From assembly GCA_006386115.1 (NCBI GenBank), contig VFIW01000113.1, forward strand, positions 62,001-126,000: a stretch of DNA of 64,000 nucleotides, in the 5' to 3' direction. Positions 10,147 through 18,577 of this stretch are shown here, in pieces. Every line of letters begins with the position of its first letter. The first letter of the stretch is position 1. A program made the position numbers and the translations under genes. The notes beneath the pieces were generated by a model. That model made no database searches. It worked only from the letters and a program-made list of their open reading frames with translations, and was not told the origin of the DNA. The stretch comes from Globisporangium splendens (Eukaryota; Oomycota; Peronosporomycetes; Pythiales; Pythiaceae).

Positions 10147-10797
10147 TGTAAGAGGGCGCTGTTAACAACAGTCCCTCAAACACGGCACACACGCTTGTGC
10201 CAGAGGAAGCGGTCTCCCGACTTGGAGGGAGGAAGAAGACTTGAGGACTTGGAGGAAAATTTGCAACTGAATTAAAAATGGTTATGGTTCCTGTCGCTAC
10301 TTGCTAATGAACCCCAAGGGATCCTACAACTTTCACAACTAAAACCTAAACATGCACAATAAAACCTATGAATCGGATATATAAAACCTTGGGTACACTG
10401 AGGTTGAACCTACGGGATCTTCTAGGAGCTTGAACTTCAAGTCTTGTATAAAATCCCTGCAAAGTGATTGGCTCGCGCCACTCACTCCAGGTGGCAGAGA
10501 CACGTCGGTCTCGTCGCCAGCCCAGTTTCCCAAGCAGGAACCATCACTCAGTACTTGATTAGTACATGGATGTTATCACTCTGTACTGATTAGTACATGA
10601 GAACAACATTCCGCACTGATCAGCACAGAGAACACTCGTGACGTCATCGAATGACGTCACACGTGCATGTGGGGACTGTCTTACCGTAATCCCTTTTGTT
10701 ATTTGTGTCTCCACAGTGCACGCTGAAGGTGGTGTATGGCACACTAGATCTGGGAACAGATCCACCTTCATGTAATGGCTGGTTATGGCCCATTACA
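10147..10797 (-). repeat. 3' LTR of element A (651 bp)
   Basis: Read on the minus strand it begins TGTAATGGGCCATAACCAGCC at 10797 and ends in CCTCTTACA at 10147, so it has TG...CA termini. It is followed inward by a purine-rich tract (TTTAAGGAGGGGATGA). It contains two TGACGTCA palindromes (10639-10646, 10652-10659) and a TATA-like run. It matches both LTRs of element B and the 3' LTR of C. The left flank is the tail of element 0, so A inserted there; the matching target duplication is lost with the 5' end. Confidence 0.88.
10639..10659. promoter_or_regulatory. Paired CRE/ATF-like palindromes in LTR A
   Basis: Two copies of TGACGTCA, separated by five bases. The same pair occurs at the equivalent place in the LTRs of B (16881-16901 and 23894-23914), C (42588-42608) and the D-type solo LTR (57006-57026). 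TGACGTCA is the classical binding site of ATF/CREB-type bZIP factors; use by such a factor here is inference. Confidence 0.5.
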
Positions 10798-10873
10798 TCA
10801 TCCCCTCCTTAAAGCCACAAGTACCTTGCGTACTTTTGCAGACCTTTCGGAGCAGTTCACTTTGCAATTGGCA

Positions 10874-11940
10874 ATGAAGCGACCAAGTGACCAAGTGAAC
10901 CGTGAAGAACGTCCGTCGTCCAAGCGACAGCAGACAGCTCCAGAACTCTTCGACATTTCTCCCATTCTGAAGAAGAAGGGGGAGCTCGAGTTCTACAAGG
11001 AGCGGTTCTTCAGTTGGCGTCGGATCAACGATCGCGATGATCCGAACCAACACACCGCAGCCCAGAGAGACTCATGGCGAACATTCGTTCGTCTTGAGAA
11101 CGAGAACAAGATGGAGCGTCTTCTTCGTCGTGGCAATGCTCGTGCCCAAAGAAGAACTCCCGCTGACGACAGAGCGAATCGTAGCTCTGGTCGTCGTAGT
11201 GTCGCCCCTGGCGACGCTACAAGCAGTTCTCATAGCTGCGGACCACATCGGGAACATCAGACTCCAATGTCTGACGAGGCTCCCACGTGTCCGAGCTCGG
11301 TGGATATCCACGCCACCGAACTCTGTAGAAGCGCTGATGGTTCAACTGCTTCTTTCCTCGACGATGAGTCGGTCGATCTTCATGATCAACAATCGACTCA
11401 ACCACCCAGCGATGCTCTCCCTGAGAGTCTAACAACGGGGTGGGGCTGAACGAGAAAACGATTGAGCGACTCTGGAAGTGGAAGAGTGCTCATCGTGGGC
11501 AAATCGAGGCGCTGCAGCAGCGTTGTTCGACGCTTGAGGAACGCTGCGAGAGTCTAGAGAACCTTGTCGCCGATCATGAGTCGAAGATCGACGATCTGAC
11601 AGAAGGTTCTGCCCAGTGTTCGGCTTTGGAGTCCCGTTACGAGGAACGGTTCCAACAGGTTCAGGATGAACTTGTTCGACTCCAGAAGAACGAGAAGTCC
11701 CGTGAGTTGGCTCACGATCGCCTGTTGCGCTCTGTGGAAGAGGCAGGTTCGGCTCTCGAGGTACTTCGTGGCTAGTACCATTCTCGTCTTCAAGCGTTGG
11801 AGGCAGTGAAGGACCAATCCTTCGACGTCCTGCAACTCCTGTACGCCGAGAAGAATCTCCAGAGCGATGAGCTGTTTGCTCTTCGCAATCAAGTGGAGAA
11901 GCTTCACGATCAGCTCGATCGTTTGCGGAAGATCTCGTAG
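10874..11940 (+). pseudogene. Antisense ORF of element A (broken)
   Basis: This frame runs opposite to pol A, from ATG 10874 (MKRPSDQVNREERPSSKRQ), about 75 bp inside the 3' LTR boundary, to TAG 11940. It encodes a basic N-terminus, an aromatic segment (LEFYKERFFSWRR, then SWRTFVRLENENKMERL), a Ser/Thr-rich acidic linker and a long coiled coil starting at TIERLWKWKSAHRGQIEAL. Two lesions: a 1-nt deletion near 11437 (TTGWG versus ITGVGLNEKT in C), and a TAG at 11773-11775 replacing a Glu codon (RG*YHSRLQ). It is the same gene as the frames at 22605-23680, 42822-43889 and 49854-50903. Confidence 0.7.
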
Positions 11941-14900
11941 GATCCGCAGATCCACTTGGAAGGTAAGGCTTCAGTCTACCCACATAAAATGTCGGGTGTA
12001 GACGCATGCGTGTAGGCATCACCATTGCATTTCACTACCTTGAACGGTCCGATGAACCTTGGTAGAAGCTTCGAGCTTCCCAAGTTGGACACTGCATGTT
12101 CAGGCAGGTTTGCCGGACTAAGCAAGACAAGATCATTGATCCTGTACGATTGCTTGTTCTTCCTTCCACTCTTGTCTGCTTGTTGCTTTTGCAGATCCTG
12201 AGCCTTGGCGATTGCGTCTCGAACATACCGCACGATCACTTGTCTCTTCTCGATGAACTCATCGAGCTGCTGCTTATCACGACTCTTCATGTCGGTCAAA
12301 GGTTTCATCGAGTCAAAGTTGGCTTTGAGCTCGGAAGCAGCATTCAGGTCAAACGACTGCGGCGATTTGCCAGGAGCCGTAGTCCCTCCCCCACTTAAGG
12401 TAGAGACCTCACCCACTAGTGAAGCTGGTGCTCTCGGATGGAGACCGTAGTTCACGAAGAATGGGGAATGACCCGTCGAGACATGCGTGGAATTGTTCAA
12501 CGCAAACTCGCAAAGAGGGAGAAACTCGCTCCACTCTTTGAATGACGTAGCGTAACTTCGCAAAATGTCCTCGAGGACTCGATTCACACGCTCTGTTTGA
12601 CCGTCCGTTTCTGGATGTGCCGCTGTTGACATGGACAGCTGGGTGCCCAACAGTCCGAACAGTGCACGCCAAAACTTCGACGTGAAACGGGTGTCGCGGC
12701 CTGACACAATCTCAGTTGGCAAAGCGTGCAAACGGAATACCACATCGAGGAAGACCTTCGCTGTCTTCTCGGCTGAGATCTTGTCCGAAACAGGCGCAAG
12801 ATGGACCATCTTGCTGAATCGGTCCACAAACACCAGGATGCCATTGCGTCCGTGTTTGTCTCGAGGAAGTCCGAATATGAAATCCATACTCACAGACTTC
12901 CAACTGTCCGATGGGACAGCCAATGAACGAAGTGGTGCCTGCGTGGAACCAGAGGGTTTCACTCGTTGGCAGGCCTCGCAAGTCCTCACATACTTGCGCA
13001 CCCACTTGTACATGTGTGGCCAGTAGTAATCCCGGGAAAGACTGAGAAACGTTTTCTCACGTCCGAGGCGGCCACCCGAAGGACTGTCATGGTACTCATA
13101 CAAGAGTCGATGACGCAGACCTTCGTCGTTGGGAACAACAATCCTTGCTGTATCCCCTTGTTCGACCGCATAGTACAACAGCCCGTTGAGTACTCGGAAG
13201 CGGTGAACTCGCGATCTTGTGCGCGACGGAAGACCTTGCAGTGCTTTGTCTGAAGGGTCCTTGAAGTACTTCAGCAAGTCCTGACATGTTTCGTCAGACT
13301 TGTACCCTTCGACGATCTCTTCTCGCACTGTAGTCGCAGCTCGCACCGCGATCGCTTGAACATCTTCACAGAGTCGACACGCTCCGTCCGTGTCTTCACT
13401 CTTGGTCTTCGGATCGTAATCCGGACGTCTTGACAGCGCATCGGCTAAGATGTTCGTCTTGCCTGGCTTGTAGTGTACAACAAAGTTGTACTCTGCAAAG
13501 AAGGAGAACCATCTCGCCATTCTTTGTGACAAATGAGGAGTCTTTACAGCTGTACGCAGAGATGCGTGATCTGTGTAGATCGCGAAGCGCTCCTCTTCAA
13601 GCAGATACACACGGAACTTGACCAAAGAATACTTCATCGCCAGAAGTCCTTTGTCATGAACTGGGTAGTTCCGTTCTGCGGGTCGGAGTTGTCGTGACTG
13701 ATACGACACAACTCGCTCATGACCCTCACCATCGTGTTGCATCAATGCGCAACCGATGGCATAGTCGCTCGCATCGCAGACGACGTGGAACGGCTTGTCG
13801 TGGTTTGGCAGAGCCAACACAGGAGCTTCTCGAAGACTCCTCTTGACTTCTCCGAACGCCGTCTCATGGTCTTTCGACCACTTCCACTCAACGTCTTTCT
13901 TCAAGAGCTGTGTGAGGGGTTGCACCAACGCTGCGTAATTGCGCGTGTACTTGTGCAAGTAGTTGGCTAGACCCAACCATTGTCGTAGCTGTTTGACATT
14001 CTTTGGCACTGGCCAATCGTCAATAGCCTTGACTTTCTCCGGATCGACTCGAACACCGCTCTTGCCAACAAAACAACCGAGAACAGGGATCTCGGGGGCG
14101 AAGAACATGCACTTCTTCAAGTTTGCGTAGAGTTTATTCTCACGCATGACCTGGAAAACTTGACGAAGATGATCGAGATGAACATCGACATCAGACTTCC
14201 CATTCGTGGCCTTACTATGAACGAAAATATCGTCCAAGTAACTTGGTGCAAATGTTCGCAGAGGACGAAGAACGTTCGTGACCATTCGATTGAAGGTCGC
14301 AGGAGCATTCTTCAGTCCCTGTGGCATCACTAACCATTCCCACAGCATACCACTCGGGGTACTCACTGCGGTTAGTGGAACATCGTCTTCGCGCATTCGA
14401 ATCTGATAGAACCCATCTTTCAGATCGACAGCACTAAAGACGGTGCTGCCAACCATTCCATCAAGGATCATGTCCTTGTGTGGAACCGGAGTCTGGGCTG
14501 GAATTGTCGCGTCGTTCAGCTTGTTGAAAGCATGAACAATGCGCCAACCTCCAGTTGCCTTCTTCACACAGAAAGTGGGGCTGCAATGCGGAGACTTGCT
14601 CTCCCGCACATGACCAGCCTTAGCACGTTGTGCAAGGAACTCGTCGATTGCCTCGACTTGTTCCTTTGGCAACGGCCACTGTCTTGTGATGCAGTACTTC
14701 GTGCCAGGAAGTACATCAATCTCATGACGAATGCCTCTGTCGAATGGTAATTCGTCCGGCACCTTGTCAGGGAAAATGTCTTCATATTCCCTGGCAAGCG
14801 CATACACGGGGTTCTTCTTGAGGGCGTCCCACGACTGCTCCTCGAACCTTCCTTCCGTGTCTTTTCGTCCAACACATCTGCATCCGCACTCGATGCTGTG

Positions 14901-16639
14901 TTGACGAAGCCTTCGTCGACCATTTCGACGATCACACACACCTGCGCAATATCGCCTCTCGCTAGGCTGCGCTCCAGTGTCTTCTTGCTCATCAATGGCA
15001 AGGAAATCAACTCTTCGACTGAACTTGGAGGATTTTCAATCTTCACGTGACGGATTGCATCCACGTCACCTTCTTCATTGTAGACCGCGATATTCACAAA
15101 CTCGCTTGGAATGTCTTGTGCTTGGACACTCCCTTCGTCATCACCACTTGTACCTTGATCAGGGGAACTCAAAACTCTTGGCGAAAAACTTCTCTTGCTG
15201 GTCTTCTCCTTGCCTTGGGAAGGGTGTCTGTTCCACTTCCATTCACTCTTGTCAACGCCATCGCGAACCTTCTCGTCGTCGATGGCAAAGGAGACAGTCT
15301 TTTTCTGGCGCCTGACTGCTCCACCTCCGTTCGTCTTCTTCAAAATGGTACCACTTGTGAACATGGGGGCCATCGCACACCGCAATATCACAAGGGTCAT
15401 CTGGGATCTCTTCCACAGATGTGTACACCCATACCACTTCATCCGTTGTTGTGAAGCACAAGTCAACATCGCGTGACTTGTCAACGGAGATCTTCATATT
15501 CATCCAGTCAATGCTAGGTTGGTAACGCTTCAACCACGGCATTCCCAGGATGACGTCAAACTTGTCATCGAGGTCGAGTAAAATGAACTCGTCTTCACCT
15601 CGGAAATCTTCACACTTGATTGCCAAGCGCACCACGCGCTTTGGCATCTTCACAGTTGACCCATTTGCCAACCGGACGATCATTGTCTTCTCTTCATTCG
15701 CATCAGGCACGAAGACACCATGCCTGGCGATCACTTCATTTCGAACAAAGTTGTTCGACGCACCAGTGTCAACCAAAGCTCGCAGAGGCGTTGCAATACC
15801 GTCTACATGAACTTTGTGAACGATCAAACTTGACGTTTGACTGACACTCTTCTCACTCATAGTGGAAACTGCATGTGCTTGGTGCACACAGGGGCCAGAG
15901 TCCTGTGTCTCCACAACGTCCACAGTCCTCTTTTCCGGGTGAGTAGGAGGCCCCGCCCCTACTGTCCATTCCCGTTTTTTGGCCCAGGTGACCGCTCGAA
16001 CCGACGACCGTAAGAACGATCGTGGTTGTTCGAACGAGCACCTTGTGTCGTTTGCCGACCCGGCAAAGACACCTTGCAGTTCCGGGCAATGTGACCCGGC
16101 TTCCCGCAACGGAAACACTTCCCATCGTTGCGAGGACGCTCATTTCCAGGCGTGGAAATGTACGAGATGTCCATGGGCTCGGGACCGTCATGCGCAACAT
16201 TCGATTGCCGCATTGGTCTCAACGCAAACCCATGGAACTTGGCTTGCTTCATACTGAACTCTTCTTGCATTGCGCGTTCGATGGCTTCGTCCAGCGTCTT
16301 GGGATACTCGCGGAACAATTGGTTCCGAATCGGACCATCGTTCAGACCCGTCATGAACGTCACGACTTGCGTCGGAACGTCAATCGGCTCGTCAACGATG
16401 CTCGACACCAAGTAACGAGCACGTTGTGCATACGAGTGAAGGTCGAAACGGCCTTGACGAAGCTTGAGGAACTCGGCGCGCGCACGGAACTCACTCTGTG
16501 GAGGTTCAACCGCCTTCTTGAGTTCGGTCTTGAAGTGGTCGTAGCTGGGGAAGCAGTCTAGATCGGCTAAACGCTTACCATACGCCCAGCTCTTCGCACG
16601 ACCCGCAAGGTTGGACATCGCGAACAACACTTGCTGCAA
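11217..16639 (-). pseudogene. gag-pro-pol of element A (multiple frameshifts)
   Basis: Gag (16639-15959) contains the zinc knuckle CFRCGKPGHIARNC and ends at a TAG just after an AAAAAAC run. The protease follows in the -1 frame, with LVDTGASNNFVRNEV and LDLDDKFDVILGMPWLKRY. RT includes ARQW/TRQWPLPKEQVEAI-like residues and the catalytic SYLDDIFVHSK. RNase H (YTDHASLRTAV), integrase (SGRDTRFTSKFW, DGQTERVNR) and a chromodomain (FYRVRWRGYPPSSDTWEP) follow, ending at 11217. Frame breaks lie near 15350, 14845, 12010 (a 17-nt deletion between short direct repeats) and 11437. The gag N-terminus is missing. It is a defective relative of B with some residues unique to this copy. Confidence 0.85.
15943..15980 (-). 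promoter_or_regulatory. Candidate -1 ribosomal frameshift signal, element A
   Basis: On the minus strand AAAAAAC (15980-15974) sits in the gag frame as A AAA AAC. It is followed by an 11-nt spacer and a 20-nt hairpin at 15962-15943. The gag TAG stop is inside the 5' arm of the hairpin. Sequence and layout are identical in B and C. Confidence 0.65.
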
Positions 16640-16641
16640 AG

Positions 16642-16743
16642 GGACTTTCTGAGAGTCGCAAACCAGATTGAGTAGAGAGATACACCATGTTGTAGGATTA
16701 TTGGAGATCGAGCTACCAGAGGGACGGTACAGTGTTTTGATAC
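16642..16743. other. About 100 bp of unassigned sequence between elements A and B
   Basis: Similarity to gag ends near 16641 and the degenerate start of the B 5' LTR begins at 16744. The intervening bases resemble nothing else in the window. They may be old host DNA or the remnant of another element. Confidence 0.4.
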
Positions 16744-16880
16744 TGCTATAGTCTATAACTAGCCATTACATGAAGGTGGATTTGTCCCCAGATCTAGTGT
16801 ACCACACACCACCTTCAGCGTGCATTGTGGAGACACAAATAACAAAGGGATTACGGTAATACAGTCCCCACATGCACGTG

Positions 16881-16901
16881 TGACGTCATTCGATGACGTC
16901 A
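16881..16901. promoter_or_regulatory. Paired CRE/ATF-like palindromes in B 5' LTR
   Basis: TGACGTCA at 16881-16888 and again at 16894-16901, five bases apart, about 270 bp upstream of a TATA-like run. The 3' LTR has the same pair at 23894-23914. This is the copy positioned to drive element B. Confidence 0.5.
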
Positions 16902-16913
16902 CGAGCGTTCTCT

Positions 16914-16989
16914 GTGCTGATCAGTGCAGAATGTTGTTCTCATGTACTAATCAGTACAGAGTGATAACATCCATGTACTAATCAAGTAC
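16914..16989. promoter_or_regulatory. Three phased dyads in the LTR
   Basis: GTGCTGATCAGTGC (16914-16927), GTACTAATCAGTAC (16944-16957) and GTACTAATCAAGTAC (16975-16989) are near-palindromes starting 30 and 31 bp apart, about three helical turns. Sister LTRs at 10.55-10.63 kb, 23.93-24.0 kb and 42.5-42.57 kb carry the same array, some units partly degenerate. They may be binding sites for a dimeric protein on one DNA face. Confidence 0.4.
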
Positions 16990-17396
16990 TGAATGATGGT
17001 TCCTGCTTGGGAAACTGGACTGGCGACGAGACCGACGTGTCTCTGCCACCTGGAGTGAGTGGTGCGAGCCAATCACTTTGCAGGGATTTTAAACAAGACT
17101 TGAAGTTCAAGCTTCTAGAAGATCCCGTAGGTTCAACCTCAGTGTACCCAAGGTTTTATATATCATATTCATAGGTTTTATTGTGCATGTTTATGTTTTA
17201 GTTATAAAAGCTGTAGGATCCCTTGGGGTTCATTAGCAAGTAGCGACAGGAACCATAACCATTTTCAATTCAGTTGCAAATTTTCCTCCAAGCCCTCAAG
17301 TCTTCGTTCCTCCCTCCAAGTCGGGAGATCGCTTCCTCTGGCACAAGCGTGTGTGCCGTGTTTGAGGGACTGTTGTGAACAGTGCCCTCTTACACC

Positions 17397-17410
17397 TGGT
17401 AGCACTTCGA
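17397..17410 (+). other. Primer-binding site (TGGTAGCACTTCG)
   Basis: TGGTAGCA begins two bases after the LTR end, as expected for annealing of a tRNA 3' CCA end. The same TGGTAGCA follows the 5' LTRs of C, D, E and F (49088-49100 region, 55337-55349 region, 32070 and 39851), so these families share one primer tRNA. I cannot name that tRNA without the genome's tRNA set. Confidence 0.65.
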
Positions 17411-17513
17411 GCGGTCCTTCCAACGACCCAGTGAAGTGAAGAGGTTTGACGACGCGGCTTTAAGAACGTCGCGCATTCCTGTCCAAGACCCTGCGAGCAT
17501 CCTTGTTTGGAAC

Positions 17514-18561
17514 ATGGATGCTACAGGAACCCCACTCGGTCCAGCAGTATCGGAAACTGTCGAGTTGACTATTGAGGGTTTCTCTCATTTGTCTTCTCAT
17601 GAGTGGATGGCGCTTGAGCGCATGCGAGATGTCATCGGAGAGGCTGCCGTGGTCAGCCTGCTTCGGTCGGCGTCTCCGGAGGACCAGAAGAGCGCGGCGG
17701 TCGGCTTCATGCACCACGAGATCATGTCCTCCCGGAAGCAGGTCGCAACCCTTGTTTCCTCACTCAGGACGGTGCCGCTGAAGCTTGACGTCTCTCCGTA
17801 TCGCGGCGGAGAGAACGAACCTCTCTCACGATGGTTCGTCGAGTTGGATGCAGCCATCACTGCAAGACAACTGCGAGACCCTTCGCAGCAAGTGTTGTTC
17901 GCGATGTCCAACCTTGCGAGTCGTGCGAAGAGCTGGGCGTATGGCAAGCGTTTAGCCGATCTAAACTGCTTCCCCAGCTACGACCACTTCAAGACTGAAC
18001 TCAAGAAGGCGTTTGAACCTCCACAGAGTGAGTTCCGTGCGCGCCGAGTTCCTCAAGCTTCGTCAAGGCCGTTTCGACCTTCACTCGTATGCACAGCGTG
18101 CTCGCTACTTGGTATCGAGCATCGTTGACGAGCCGATTGACGTTCCGACGCAAGTCGTGACGTTCATGACGGGTCTAAACGATGGTCCGATTCGGAACCA
18201 ACTGTTCCGCGAGTACCCCAAGACGCTGGACGAAGCCATTGAACGTGCCATGCAAGAAGAGTTTAGCATGAAGCAAGCGAAGTTCCAAGGGTTTGCGTCG
18301 AGACCAATGCGGCAATCGAATGTTGCGCATGATGGTCCCGAACCTATGGACATCTCGTACATTTCCACGCCCGGAAATGAACGTCCTCGCAACGATGGGA
18401 AGTGTTTCCGTTGCGGGAAGTCAGGTCACTTCGCTCGGAACTGCAAAGTGTCTTTGCCGGGTCGGCAAACGACACAGAGTGCTCGTTCGAACAACCACGA
18501 TCGTTCTTACGGTCGTCGGTTCGAGCGGTCACCTGGGCCAAAAAACGGGAATGGACAGTAG
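17514..18561 (+). pseudogene. gag of element B (one 2-nt deletion)
   Basis: The start is ATG 17514 (MDATGTPLGPAVSETVEL), matching the start in C. The capsid-like core has conserved blocks PLKLDVSPYRGGENEPLSRW, SNLASRAKSWAYGKRL and FEPPQSEFRAR. After residue ~178 two nucleotides of a GCGCGC run are missing (near 18047), moving the rest (LKLRQGRFDLHSYAQRARYL, MTGLNDGPIRNQLFREYPKT) into another frame. The tail has the zinc knuckle CFRCGKSGHFARNC, for RNA binding, and a Gly/Asn-rich end. The stop TAG is at 18559-18561, inside the frameshift hairpin. Gag forms the virus-like particle of the element. The deletion should make this copy non-functional for Gag unless corrected elsewhere. Confidence 0.85.
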
Positions 18562-18577
18562 GGGCGGGGCCTCCTAC
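18540..18577 (+). promoter_or_regulatory. Candidate -1 ribosomal frameshift signal, element B
   Basis: Slippery heptamer AAAAAAC at 18540-18546 lies in the gag frame as A AAA AAC. An 11-nt spacer (18547-18557) is followed by a 20-nt hairpin at 18558-18577: five outer pairs starting GTAGG/CCTAC, one bulged base at hairpin position 15, three inner pairs, GGG loop. The gag UAG is hairpin positions 2-4. Pol continues in the -1 frame from CGG GAA TGG. Function is inferred from the canonical layout and from covariation with D and F. Confidence 0.7.

Larger units (their letters stand above)
10147..16641 (-). mobile_element. Ty3/gypsy chromodomain element A, 5' truncated
   Basis: Order on the minus strand: truncated gag (from 16639), protease, RT, RNase H, integrase, chromodomain, then the spacer with the antisense ORF, a purine-rich tract and the 3' LTR (10797-10147). 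The 5' LTR and first part of gag are missing: similarity to B and C ends abruptly near 16641. It is close in sequence to B and C. Several frameshifts make it defective. Confidence 0.88.
16744..17394 (+). repeat. 5' LTR of element B
   Basis: It starts TGCTATAGTCTATAAC, a degenerate version of the TGTAATGGGC terminus of sister LTRs (about 14 of the first 21 positions agree), and ends CCTCTTACA directly before the primer-binding site. It contains the paired TGACGTCA sites, three phased dyads (16914-16989) and a TATA-like TTTATATATCA near 17155, an order compatible with an enhancer plus core promoter in U3. Confidence 0.88.

Noticed and set aside
16744..16765. A cluster of C-to-T changes at the start of the B 5' LTR suggesting RIP-like mutation
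   Set aside because: It covers about 20 bases only, is not seen elsewhere in the element, and RIP is not established in oomycetes.
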